This document shows positions 7,372 to 16,348 of a stretch of DNA of 64,000 nt, one piece after another. The stretch spans positions 141,667 to 205,666 of the forward strand of contig JAJPIO010000006.1 of assembly GCA_021324735.1 (NCBI GenBank). The letters run 5' to 3'. The position numbers and the translations under genes are program-made. The stretch is from Bacteroidota bacterium (GTDB lineage: Bacteria; Bacteroidota; Ignavibacteria; Palsa-1295). The notes beneath the pieces were generated by a model that worked only from the letters and a program-made list of their open reading frames with translations, was not told the origin of the DNA and made no database searches. The first letter of the stretch is position 1. Each line of letters begins with the position of its first letter.

Positions 7372-7654
7372 CCGGGACTCACGTCAGGGCGGGCAACAGT
7401 ATGGCCGTGGCGGTAACCAGCAACAACGACGCGACCCGTTGAAAAAGAAACCGGATCCGTTAAAGGTCCGCGATATAACGTATCTCGATTATCGGGATAT
7501 TCGTATTCTCGAGCGCTTCCTGAATGATCGCGGTAAGCTGCTGCCAAATCGTATTACCGGTGTTAGCGCAAAGGCTCAGCGTAAGCTCGAGTCTGCTGTG
7601 AAGCATGCACGTCATCTCGCTCTCCTGCCGTTCGTAGCGGAAGGAATGAAATAA
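7316..7654 (+). CDS. rpsR: 30S ribosomal protein S18
   Basis: 112 residues from ATG 7316 (a TTG at 7310 is a weaker option). The S18 core is at about residues 45-110: a short basic lead, [18 protein letters not shown], then the RNA-binding segment [31 protein letters not shown]. The first 40 residues are an unusual Gln/Gly/Arg/Asn-rich extension ([17 protein letters not shown]). S18 binds S6 and 16S rRNA in the platform of the small subunit. It overlaps the preceding gene by 56 bases and is followed 24 bases later by rpmB. Confidence 0.93.
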   Translation: MAQQRNTPTNTRGGGQQNSRDSRQGGQQYGRGGNQQQRRDPLKKKPDPLKVRDITYLDYRDIRILERFLNDRGKLLPNRITGVSAKAQRKLESAVKHARHLALLPFVAEGMK

Positions 7655-7678
7655 TAGAAATTAGAAGAGGCTACTATC

Positions 7679-7894
7679 ATGTCACGAGTTTGTGAATTAA
7701 CCGGAGTAAAGCCGCACGCTGGCAACCACGTATCGCACGCGGTCAATCGCGCAAAGCGCCGCATTCTGCCAAACCTTCAGACCAAGCGTGTGTGGGACGA
7801 GCAGGCTGGCAAGTTCGTAACAATCCGCGCGACCGCCCGTGCACTTCGCACGTTGGATAAAAAGGGTCTCGCAGCGATGCGCAAAGGACGCTAA
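7679..7894 (+). CDS. rpmB: 50S ribosomal protein L28
   Basis: 71 residues, full length for the family. The N-terminus has the L28 signature (CELTGVKPHAGNHVSHAVNR, the place of the zinc-ribbon half in other species, here with a single Cys). KRRILPNLQTKRVW and the basic C-terminal helix follow. It probably shares a transcript with rpsR (24-base gap). A strong hairpin terminator starts 36 bases after its stop. Confidence 0.95.
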   Translation: MSRVCELTGVKPHAGNHVSHAVNRAKRRILPNLQTKRVWDEQAGKFVTIRATARALRTLDKKGLAAMRKGR

Positions 7895-7930
7895 GTTTTC
7901 TGTTCCTTCTCATTGGAAGGATTGAATGAG

Positions 7931-7967
7931 AGGCCGCTCTGTTAACAGAGCGGCTTCCTTACTTTAT
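7931..7967 (+). terminator. Terminator of rpsR-rpmB
   Basis: A perfect 22-base palindrome (7933-7954) is followed by a T-rich run. It argues against the ATG at 7926 as start of the next gene. Confidence 0.8.
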
Positions 7968-9074
7968 ATGGCGATCGCATCCCTAAAACCAATCGAACTG
8001 TTTTTTCGCAGAACATTCCTGCGAATACTGCAGTGGATTGGCGGCAATCGGCAGCCATCGGCGAATCCTCCAAGTATTCCAGATTCCCCTTCCATTCTGA
8101 TCCTCCGTCAGGACCGCCTCGGTGATGTGCTAATGAGCACCTTCCTGTTAGCAGCCTTAAAAATGCGATACCCCTCATCGAGAATTGCGATCTTACTGGG
8201 GAAGAATAATATTCAGGCAAAGCCATTACTTCCCTTCGATTGCGAAACGTATCTTTATCAAAAGAATGTCGTAACCGACCTTGGGATGCTCCGAAAAATT
8301 CGCCGAGAGAAGTTCGATGTCGCTATTGATATGACCGATAAAGCTTCCGTCACGTCGTCGTTATTGCTTGCATTGGCAAAAGCGAAGATCAACGTAGGCA
8401 TTGAAAAGGAAAATGCGATTGTATACGATATTACTGTACCTCGGCCAAGCCAAACGGAAGTACACATTACCGATCGAGTTGCAGAATTGCTCCGACCGTT
8501 TGGGATCGATCCGAATTCTGTCGATAAGAGCCCGAAGTTAAAATTGATCTCGAGTCGAAGAGCCGGACGTATTGGACTGAATGTATCTTCGAGAACCACC
8601 GATCGCTCGGCACCGGCACGAGCAAGTGCCGAGATCGCTAAAGGAATTTTAGATTTAGGATTTCAAGAAATAATAGTGTTTTGCGCTCCGCACGATCGAG
8701 AACGAGGTGAGCAAACGGTGAAGCTTGCGAAGGACAATCGCGTATGGTTGGCTGAACCCGTTAAACAATTTGTGGAGTTTGCAGAGCAAATAGCATCGTG
8801 CGAGTATTTGGTAACTGCCGATACATCTGTGATCCAAATTGCGGCGGCGGTAAAAATCCCAATGGTGCTTATGTTCAAGCCGATGTTCGACGAGCACCCC
8901 TGGACGCCTGTCGGTGTGCCATTTGAAATCCATACGCAATACCCCTCGCTCGATGCACTTGAACCACAACCGGTTCTGCACCTGTTCAGCCGTCTCCTAA
9001 GTCGCACGGCTCAGTCACGTCAATCGATAGAAATGCCGCAACCTGTTTCAAACTATGCTCCTACGACTTTATAA
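7968..9074 (+). CDS. Glycosyltransferase family 9 (heptosyltransferase-like), first of three
   Basis: 368 residues from ATG 7968, preferred over 7926, which lies ahead of the rpmB terminator. The GT9 N-terminal domain begins ILILRQDRLGDVLMST, where the RxDxLGDxLxxT motif and its Asp are characteristic. The C-terminal domain has the acceptor/nucleotide loop TADTSVIQIAAAVKIPMV and ends DEHPWTPVGVPF. GT9 enzymes add heptose or a related sugar from ADP-heptose to lipid A-core. The gene overlaps the ABC exporter by 20 bases, so the two are translationally coupled. Sugar specificity cannot be read from sequence. Confidence 0.88.
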   Translation: MAIASLKPIELFFRRTFLRILQWIGGNRQPSANPPSIPDSPSILILRQDRLGDVLMSTFLLAALKMRYPSSRIAILLGKNNIQAKPLLPFDCETYLYQKNVVTDLGMLRKIRREKFDVAIDMTDKASVTSSLLLALAKAKINVGIEKENAIVYDITVPRPSQTEVHITDRVAELLRPFGIDPNSVDKSPKLKLISSRRAGRIGLNVSSRTTDRSAPARASAEIAKGILDLGFQEIIVFCAPHDRERGEQTVKLAKDNRVWLAEPVKQFVEFAEQIASCEYLVTADTSVIQIAAAVKIPMVLMFKPMFDEHPWTPVGVPFEIHTQYPSLDALEPQPVLHLFSRLLSRTAQSRQSIEMPQPVSNYAPTTL

Positions 9075-10875
9075 GCGGCTACTTCCTTTCGCACGGCCTT
9101 ATACCGGCAAGATCGTTCTTGCTGCCATATTCAATATCATCAGCAATTTTGTTGGGACGGTCAACCTCTTTGCGATTCTTCCCATCATCGCTGTAATTTT
9201 TGGGGAGAAACAGTCGGTCCCCGGCACTTCCAATGTGCTGGACAAACTTAGCTCCTATCTTATAGGCGATACGCCGATCGCGTCTCTTGTCCGGGTTTGT
9301 GCGTTTGTATTCTTTACCTATCTTGTCAAAAACATATTCGAGTACATCAATAAATATATCATGGTACTCGTCGAGAACGGGATGGGACGCCGCCTCCGAG
9401 ATACGTTGTTTGAAAAGCTATCGACGCTCTCGCTCGACTATTACTACGAGCGAAAATCAGGTCAGCTCCTAAGCCGTCTTACCAATGATGTCGGTATGGT
9501 AAACGGCACGCTGGTCGGCAGCATAATGACGGTCATAGGCCAGCCGGTTCAGATCGTTGTCGTCCTCGGCGGCATGATGCTTATGAGCTGGAGAATGACG
9601 ATCGTATCTATTGTGATCGCAGCACTTAGCTTATGGTTAGTGCGACTCTTCCGCAATACCCTGAAGAACATGAGCCACCGGTTACAAAGCCTCTTAGGCG
9701 ATATTCTTTCGGTCGCTCAGGAAATGATCGGTGGAATTAAGGTGGTAAAGTCGTTTGGCATGGAGCGATACGAGGTCAATCGTTTTAAGGCTGAAACCGA
9801 ACAACACTATCATGGAAGCCGGCGCCTGGCGCGCGTACGAAACCTCATGAGTCCGATAAACGAGACGCTCGCAGTTTTAGGATTTATTGGAATTCTCTGG
9901 TTCGGTGGTCAGGAAGTGTTCGCCCATCAACTTAAAGGAAGCGAACTCATTCTTTTCCTACTCTCGCTTATTTATCTCATGCAACCCGTGAAGACCTTAA
10001 GCGAGGTGAATGGCAGATTATATGAGGCTTCTGCCGCAGCAGAAAATTTATTTACTATTCTCGATGCAGAAGCTACGGTCAAACCCGGCATTGTAACTGC
10101 GCCACGTACTATCACGCAGCCCATCCGATTCGAACAGGTGGCGTTCCGGTATCGCTCGGCGACAGAAAATGCTATCAATGGGATCGATCTCGAAATCTAT
10201 CCGAATGAAGTGCTTGCACTTGTGGGACCGAGCGGAGCTGGAAAGACAACACTGGTCGATCTTCTCGTTCGCTTTTACGACCCGACAGAAGGACGAATTT
10301 TTCTGGATGGACGAGATATCCGCGATTATGATTTTGAAAGCCTTCGAGCATTGTTTGGAATTGTAACTCAGGATACGCTCCTCTTTCACGACACGATCCT
10401 AAGTAATATTGCTTATGGCAATCGTGATGCTTCGCAGGAAATGATCTATGAAGCTGCAAAAGCCGCGAACGCTCATGACTTCATTCAGCAGTTGCCAAAC
10501 GGATATAATACATTAGTCGGAGATCGTGGTGTTCGCCTCTCCGGTGGCCAACGGCAGCGCATTGCTATTGCTCGAGCGCTATTAAAGGACCCGCCCATTC
10601 TCATCTTCGATGAGGCTACGAGCGCACTCGATACGGAAAATGAGATGCTCGTTCAGGAAGCGATCCAAAATCTCTTGCATCATCGTACCGCCGTTGTTAT
10701 TGCCCATCGCTTGTCGACCATTCAGCAAGCAGATCGAATTGTCGTAATGGATAAAGGTAAGATCGTCGAAACTGGAAGCCATGATGACCTGCTTTCGGTT
10801 GATGGTGGTCTTTACAAGCGTTTATATACCATTCAAATGCGCGCAGGATCGGAAGGAGTTGTATCCGTTTCATAA
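9055..10875 (+). CDS. MsbA-like ABC exporter (fused membrane and ATPase domains)
   Basis: 606 residues. An ABC type-1 exporter membrane domain with six helices covers about residues 15-310. The ATPase follows, with Walker A GPSGAGKTT (about 391), signature LSGGQRQRIAIARAL (about 496), Walker B ILIFDEATSALD (about 515) and the H-loop VIAHRL (about 549). This half-transporter architecture fits MsbA, which flips lipid A-core across the inner membrane; lipid-linked saccharide or drug exporters are alternatives. Its place between GT9 genes favours a lipopolysaccharide/lipooligosaccharide role. The stop TAA shares a base with the next ATG. Confidence 0.9.
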   Translation: MLLRLYKRLLPFARPYTGKIVLAAIFNIISNFVGTVNLFAILPIIAVIFGEKQSVPGTSNVLDKLSSYLIGDTPIASLVRVCAFVFFTYLVKNIFEYINKYIMVLVENGMGRRLRDTLFEKLSTLSLDYYYERKSGQLLSRLTNDVGMVNGTLVGSIMTVIGQPVQIVVVLGGMMLMSWRMTIVSIVIAALSLWLVRLFRNTLKNMSHRLQSLLGDILSVAQEMIGGIKVVKSFGMERYEVNRFKAETEQHYHGSRRLARVRNLMSPINETLAVLGFIGILWFGGQEVFAHQLKGSELILFLLSLIYLMQPVKTLSEVNGRLYEASAAAENLFTILDAEATVKPGIVTAPRTITQPIRFEQVAFRYRSATENAINGIDLEIYPNEVLALVGPSGAGKTTLVDLLVRFYDPTEGRIFLDGRDIRDYDFESLRALFGIVTQDTLLFHDTILSNIAYGNRDASQEMIYEAAKAANAHDFIQQLPNGYNTLVGDRGVRLSGGQRQRIAIARALLKDPPILIFDEATSALDTENEMLVQEAIQNLLHHRTAVVIAHRLSTIQQADRIVVMDKGKIVETGSHDDLLSVDGGLYKRLYTIQMRAGSEGVVSVS

Positions 10876-12305
10876 TGTTGGAGTCCCAAGAACATTCATC
10901 TTCCCCTGTCATCAGTGCGGCGGAACAACGTTATATCGATGGCTATACGTTGGAAGAGCGCCAGAAACAGGAGCGCATTGGGCAAAAACTATCATTAAGT
11001 ACGCGAATACGTCGTTCGATCGAAGGAGCTAACCGACGTGCCTGGTATGCTGCATTCGATTATCTTTTTCGGAATAAACCGTTAGCCAAACGGATCCCCA
11101 TTGAGCGAGTTGAGAGCATCTTTATAATACCGATTGGAGATGCCATTGGTGATATGGTGGTGGCTCTTCCTCTTTATCACACGATCAAGCGACATAATCC
11201 TAAGTGCCGAGTTGGCACTTTTATATCCAGTAGGAATAAGGCCCTCCTAAAGGATGATCCTTCGGTCGATAAAAAATATCACTTTCGTGACAAGGATGAT
11301 ATCCTGCACGTCCCAGAATTATTTCGGGCACGAAAAGACGGGTACCAGGTCGTCATCGATCTCCACTATACCCGCATGACGGAATTTGGGATCATCTCGA
11401 ATATTATTGGTCGTCGCGGGATAAAGGTATGCCTCGCCCATGCTCGGAAGGACATGTACCAACGCCTGTTCACCAAGCTTCTTCCCTTTGATCAGAACTC
11501 GATGCACCTTTCTCAACTAGGCCTAATAATGCTCGAATCGGTGATCGATTTTGGTAAACCACTCAAGCAATGGGAGGCGCGGCCGGCAATACAGATCGGA
11601 GAGGAATTACGGCAAAAAGTACGGATGCAAATTCGGACTGAACTCGATCGATTGGGTGCTGATTGGTTCGTTCACTTCAATCCTCAGGCAAGAAATCCGA
11701 ATCGAGAATGGGGTTTCGATAATGCGTTTGCTTTTGCCGAGCGATTTGTAAACGAGTATCCAAAAGGTGCTCTGTTCTTTACAGCCTCTCCAGTCCATCG
11801 AGTAGAAGTAGAAGAGCGAATTAGATCGTTAGGATTGCCCAGGGTGGCGTTCTTTCCTACTTCCTACGATCTTCTGGAGTTAGCCGCCTTTTCCTTTGAA
11901 TCAGAATTGATTGTCACGCCAGATACATCGGTCATTCACTTTGGCACCGCCAGTGGAAAACCGACCCTGGTCTTATGGCCCGATCCAAAATTCTTACCGA
12001 TGGAATGGATACCATCGCAGGTACCTTCGATCAACTTAGCTCCGAAAGTGCAAGGAATGTTGGTACCGTCCATTCCCGTCGAGGATGTTTGGCACGCAGC
12101 AAAAATGCTGCTTAATAAAACGTGGACTCACAGCGCAACTTCGTTTGGACTTGATCCGGAGGCCGACATACTATATCAGGCCTCGAACGGGGATACCTCC
12201 ATTATTGAATTAATAATGAATTCTTCTATTCCAATGGTATTTCCTCAGGGATCCTCCAGTTCGATTCCGCTAACAGAAGCAGGGTCATTTGCATTATCTG
12301 TCTAA
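10875..12305 (+). CDS. Glycosyltransferase family 9, second of three
   Basis: 476 residues, long for GT9. An N-terminal extension of about 80 residues precedes the GT9 start (IFIIPIGDAIGDMVVALPLY, the GDxxGD loop). The C-terminal lobe has VTPDTSVIHFGTASGKPTLV at about residue 349. The last 90 residues, after MEWIPSQVPSINLAP, are an extension with no recognised domain. The start overlaps the ABC gene stop (TAATG). Probably transfers a sugar to a lipid-linked core; donor and acceptor unknown. Confidence 0.85.
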   Translation: MLESQEHSSSPVISAAEQRYIDGYTLEERQKQERIGQKLSLSTRIRRSIEGANRRAWYAAFDYLFRNKPLAKRIPIERVESIFIIPIGDAIGDMVVALPLYHTIKRHNPKCRVGTFISSRNKALLKDDPSVDKKYHFRDKDDILHVPELFRARKDGYQVVIDLHYTRMTEFGIISNIIGRRGIKVCLAHARKDMYQRLFTKLLPFDQNSMHLSQLGLIMLESVIDFGKPLKQWEARPAIQIGEELRQKVRMQIRTELDRLGADWFVHFNPQARNPNREWGFDNAFAFAERFVNEYPKGALFFTASPVHRVEVEERIRSLGLPRVAFFPTSYDLLELAAFSFESELIVTPDTSVIHFGTASGKPTLVLWPDPKFLPMEWIPSQVPSINLAPKVQGMLVPSIPVEDVWHAAKMLLNKTWTHSATSFGLDPEADILYQASNGDTSIIELIMNSSIPMVFPQGSSSSIPLTEAGSFALSV

Positions 12306-12326
12306 CATTCAGACAAGCAAACATTA

Positions 12327-13550
12327 ATGTTCGGGATAAAGAAATTGCTTGCTGCCAGAAGCCGGCGTCGCACTCATTCGCAGTTCGACTCATCGCTGCG
12401 AAGAACCGTTCGGAAAGTTGAAGGACGCATCAAATTCCTTCTTGCCAATCCTCTTGGTTCTATACTTAATCCGAGAAAAACCAATACTCCTATCCCCCTC
12501 TCACAGGTCTCGAGCATTTTTATCATTCGTCACGACGCCCTAGGCGACGCAGTGCTGACGACACCGCTTTGGCGCTATCTCCAACGTCATGCGCCTCATA
12601 TTAAGATTGGAGTCGCTGGCAGCGACCGCAGCCGCATTATTTTTTCCAATGACCCTGACATCGATGAGATCTATAGTTTTTCGAAAGCCCCTTCTATTGG
12701 TCTTTTGAAAGAGCTATTACGCGCGAGAAAGACCCGGTGGGATGTTATTGTTAACCTGAATTATCACGATAAGACCCGCGGAGCTATTTTTGCGAAGATC
12801 ATATCACCTAAGGGAATTAGCGCGACAGGCATTCATGGCAATTCGGATAAATATGAGCGCCTTTATTCGGTCGTAGCATTTCGACCCTCCGTCGAGCACC
12901 CTGTTCCGATGGTTCGACAAAATGCAATGGTATTGAAAGCAGCCGTCGATCTTCCGGAAGATCTTTATGACGAACTCCCTTCTCTACCCCACTATCCCAA
13001 GATAGAGAATACGTATCATCAGGAAATAAGCGACATTCTTCTTCGTTCGGGTAAAAAGGATTATATTATTATCAATAGCGATGCCTCACAACTGTATCGC
13101 GAATGGGGTATTGATAACTGCATCGCCCTCGCGGAGCTTATAGCCGAGCGATACCCTGAGAGACATGTATTCCTCACAAGCGCGCCAGAACGTGCTCACG
13201 TCGTATTGTCAAAGCTTCCGGAAGGTAATTCCATATCATACCTTCGGACTCCGTCCATTCTGCATCTTGCGGTCGCTCTGAGGGGGGCTGTAGCAGCCGT
13301 AAGTCCTGACACTTCGATCGTTCACTTTGCCGGCGCCGTTCGAACGCCCATTCTTGGTTTATATTTGGAAGAGAATGAATTTCCACCCATCGGATCGCCT
13401 TCGAAGGTACTACTTCCCGAAAAAGGGAAATTACCTTCGTCAATTCCGGTCCAAACCGTATTTCAGGCGTTAGTAGAACTTCTTGGGATGACGAGCGATA
13501 ACGAAGAATCATCGGGCTCTGCTGTGCGACGCCCAACCGTTATACTATAA
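12327..13550 (+). CDS. Glycosyltransferase family 9, third of three
   Basis: 407 residues. It begins with about 65 basic residues, then the GT9 motif IFIIRHDALGDAVLTTPLWR and, near residue 325, VSPDTSIVHFAGAVRTPILG. It resembles the two GT9 proteins upstream in architecture but is clearly diverged. It starts 21 bases after the preceding stop, so it closes the forward glycan operon. Its last 88 bases run antisense to the end of the GT4 gene on the other strand, so the two operons collide tail to tail without a visible terminator between them. Confidence 0.86.
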   Translation: MFGIKKLLAARSRRRTHSQFDSSLRRTVRKVEGRIKFLLANPLGSILNPRKTNTPIPLSQVSSIFIIRHDALGDAVLTTPLWRYLQRHAPHIKIGVAGSDRSRIIFSNDPDIDEIYSFSKAPSIGLLKELLRARKTRWDVIVNLNYHDKTRGAIFAKIISPKGISATGIHGNSDKYERLYSVVAFRPSVEHPVPMVRQNAMVLKAAVDLPEDLYDELPSLPHYPKIENTYHQEISDILLRSGKKDYIIINSDASQLYREWGIDNCIALAELIAERYPERHVFLTSAPERAHVVLSKLPEGNSISYLRTPSILHLAVALRGAVAAVSPDTSIVHFAGAVRTPILGLYLEENEFPPIGSPSKVLLPEKGKLPSSIPVQTVFQALVELLGMTSDNEESSGSAVRRPTVIL

Positions 13551-14662
13551 ACACGATTAACGTCATCGATGGCGCGCTGCATATCATGTTCACGCCGTAC
13601 CCAATTATATGCGGCCTCCCCATGTGTCATTCGCATCGCCGGATTTTGGACATAGAGTTCAACACCTTCGGCGATCGCTTTCGGACTCTGCGGTTCGACT
13701 AACAGCCCTCGTTCGGCAACAATACTATTTCCCTCTTTCAAACCGAGTTGTTCCGGTGTTCCTTCACGGTCGGTACCAATTACCGGCAACTTCATCGACA
13801 TTGCCTCGATGACGGAAAGCGAATACATTTCGCGATAGCTTGACAAAACGAGGGAATCGAGCGCGTTAAAATATGGGACGATGTCTTCCTGGAATGGTAG
13901 TACTGTCAACCGCCCTTCGATTTCCGGCTGCCGCTGAAATTCTGCTAGCCACTGATTCATATCCTGATCCGCGTCAGGCCGAGCGCCTATAATAAAATAC
14001 TTCACTTTTTCTCGAACGGAAGGCGAAAGTTCGAGAAGAGATTCTGCAAATTCTCGTATGCCTTTTTGTGGATCCAATCGGCCAACGACACCAAAGGCTA
14101 CTTCATCATCGGCAATGTGCAATTGAGCGCGAACTTCCCGCCGAACACTAGTAGAGATAACAAAGCGCTCCCAATTCCGACCATAGCGCACCAAATGAAA
14201 TTTCTTAGAAGAGATCGGAAAAGCGCGTAGAAGCCGATCGTTCGTATGCTGAGAGGAAGAAATGACGGCGTCAATACGACGATAAATGAACCAGTGATGC
14301 GGATCGCGTTTGGGCATCGCCACAACATACACCGAAAAGACATGTGCTGTTTTCGTGCCTAACACTGCGAGCGTCGATGGCCAGACATCGATACTCGTAT
14401 GAGAATGCACGACCGAAAACCCTTCGGTGTGAACGATATTACGAATGCGACGAATATCTGTCAGATTAAAATGCGAGCAGCGCTCAGCGTGGAAAACGCG
14501 AATACCAGCCGAGGTAAGCTCTTTTGCGATCCTCGATTCAGGCAATACATAAGCTGCGCAGGACTGCCCGGCGGCGGCCTGCTCCTTGATCAACGAGGCA
14601 ACATATAGCTCTAGCCCGCCCCACGCCGATGACGTGATAACGTGCAAGACTGAATACATCAT
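13463..14662 (-). CDS. Glycosyltransferase family 4 (GT-B fold)
   Basis: 399 residues. The N-terminal acceptor domain starts YSVLHVITSSAWGGLELYV (the GG loop of GT4) and has VVHSHTSIDVWPS. The C-terminal donor domain has FGVVGRLDPQKGIREFAESL (basic motif that contacts the donor phosphates), an ALDSLVLSSYREMYSLSVIE E-x7-E-type motif, and TDREGTPEQL. GT4 enzymes retain the anomeric configuration and use nucleotide sugars; LPS core, capsule and other glycans are all possible. It is the last gene of the reverse glycan operon, 76 bases after GT39. Confidence 0.88.
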   Translation of the reverse strand: MMYSVLHVITSSAWGGLELYVASLIKEQAAAGQSCAAYVLPESRIAKELTSAGIRVFHAERCSHFNLTDIRRIRNIVHTEGFSVVHSHTSIDVWPSTLAVLGTKTAHVFSVYVVAMPKRDPHHWFIYRRIDAVISSSQHTNDRLLRAFPISSKKFHLVRYGRNWERFVISTSVRREVRAQLHIADDEVAFGVVGRLDPQKGIREFAESLLELSPSVREKVKYFIIGARPDADQDMNQWLAEFQRQPEIEGRLTVLPFQEDIVPYFNALDSLVLSSYREMYSLSVIEAMSMKLPVIGTDREGTPEQLGLKEGNSIVAERGLLVEPQSPKAIAEGVELYVQNPAMRMTHGEAAYNWVRREHDMQRAIDDVNRVYSITVGRRTAEPDDSSLSLVIPRSSTNA

Positions 14663-14737
14663 ATTCGGGACGATACAAGCTTAAGAACAGGCGCAAAACC
14701 TGCCTATTGACACACCGGTTCCTTCCATGACAATCTG

Positions 14738-16348
14738 TTAATAATAGAGTATATACGAACGGTATTCTTGCCGGTCCTGTAAGCTCTTCCGTAGTGTTGA
14801 ATCTAATATGGTTAATTCCGAGGATGGAGGTTGGGAGACATTAAAGCGGTCAACGTTTCGCACAATCACAACAATATCCCTTTGACCGTCCGGATTGATT
14901 CTCGTTGCAGTATCGACCATTACGGTCTTCGATGTTTTCGAAGGATCCCAGCCTAGCGTCCAGCCATGTGTATAATACGCTAACTGAGGAGCATACACTT
15001 CGTGGGGATAATTGGGATGGATCACAACAAGCTTTGTCTTCGCAGGCATCTGCTTAATAATTTTCGCAACCTGCGAAGCGCCATTGTTATAAACAGCCTG
15101 CTGCTCGGAAAAGATATGACAATAAGCGATAGCCAATAATAAGAAGGCAAATACGATCGTCGACCGATGAAGACGGTCGGCATTCTGAAATACAAACACT
15201 CCAATAGTCAATATGATGAGTGCCACAAGAATGCCGCCCGGCGCAACGATAAATGCTTGCCATGATAATCGTCCCGTTAGTAACAAACGAATCTGCTCGC
15301 TCGCCGACCACGCAATAAAAAACAGTAAAACGGCGTAGGCAGCGATTCTATGGAGCCGAGGCATTGCAACTCGCTCGTTCCAAATCAGCCCCACAAGTAG
15401 TGCTCCTGGAAGTAATAACAGTGTAGCAAAATGCGGCATGCGCGTCCCAACGAGCTGAAGAATGACAATCACGGCAATAAGCCAAACGATCGATACAATG
15501 ATAGCCTTATTTCGCACTAGCGACCGATTGGCAAGAATAGCCAAAGTAAGTGCTATTAAAGGCAAACCGACCATTAGGCGATTAATGTAGTACCACCAAG
15601 AAAGCCTTGAAGGTTTGTATGTGCCTGTCGTCAGTGTATTGAACGATTCGCCAACATGCTGCCAATAATCTGGATGGGCATGCATCATAAATAGAAACCA
15701 AGGGGCAGCAATAACAAGAGCGATTAAGATGATTTGGAAAGAAGTAACGATCGCTCTTGGCTTTCCTAGCATCCATGGCAGTAGTAAAAATATTGGAAGG
15801 GCGAATAATACTACAGCGAATTTAGTGAGTAGTCCCAACCCAAGAAAAACAGCGCTAAAAAGCACGCTATACCACCGACCGTAAATAATAGCACTCCACA
15901 GCGCATAGATACTTGCTATTGCGAAGCATAAAATAAAGCTCTCCATCTGGGCACGATGGCTGTACAAGAGGAATAGATCGGCACACGAAAGAGAAACTGC
16001 ACCAAGTATCGCTGCTTGCTCTGATGCTAATCGTTTTACAAAAGCGAAGAGCAGGACAATTGTAAAACATGCCGCGATTGCTCCTGGCAACCGAACGGCA
16101 AAGGTCGAATCACCAAGCAGAGATTTTGAAAGAGCGATCAACCAAACACCGAACGGTGGATGTGTTGCTGAGTATAGATGACCGACCGCATAGGGTGTTT
16201 GGTCGAGCCAAGCGCCGAAAGTTAGACATGCATCAGCGCGGATCGTATAAAGCGATTCATCCCATGCCTGTACTTCTCCAATACCTAAGCGGAGAAATGG
16301 AAGAAGACAAGCGAGAATGAGGACAACTCGAATCCTAAAACGCCGCAT
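14738..16348 (-). CDS. GT39/ArnT-like membrane glycosyltransferase (PMT family)
   Basis: 536 residues with about 11-12 hydrophobic helices. The first loop carries VQAWDESLYTIRAD, where the Asp/Glu pair is typical of GT-C enzymes. ATHPPFGVWLIALSKSLLG follows, the family's HPP segment. A C-terminal soluble part from about residue 425 faces the periplasm. Members transfer sugars from polyprenyl phosphate to lipid A or proteins in the periplasm, as ArnT does with aminoarabinose. The start overlaps the M50 gene stop (TAATG), so the two are coupled. Confidence 0.86.
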   Translation of the reverse strand: MRRFRIRVVLILACLLPFLRLGIGEVQAWDESLYTIRADACLTFGAWLDQTPYAVGHLYSATHPPFGVWLIALSKSLLGDSTFAVRLPGAIAACFTIVLLFAFVKRLASEQAAILGAVSLSCADLFLLYSHRAQMESFILCFAIASIYALWSAIIYGRWYSVLFSAVFLGLGLLTKFAVVLFALPIFLLLPWMLGKPRAIVTSFQIILIALVIAAPWFLFMMHAHPDYWQHVGESFNTLTTGTYKPSRLSWWYYINRLMVGLPLIALTLAILANRSLVRNKAIIVSIVWLIAVIVILQLVGTRMPHFATLLLLPGALLVGLIWNERVAMPRLHRIAAYAVLLFFIAWSASEQIRLLLTGRLSWQAFIVAPGGILVALIILTIGVFVFQNADRLHRSTIVFAFLLLAIAYCHIFSEQQAVYNNGASQVAKIIKQMPAKTKLVVIHPNYPHEVYAPQLAYYTHGWTLGWDPSKTSKTVMVDTATRINPDGQRDIVVIVRNVDRFNVSQPPSSELTILDSTLRKSLQDRQEYRSYILYY

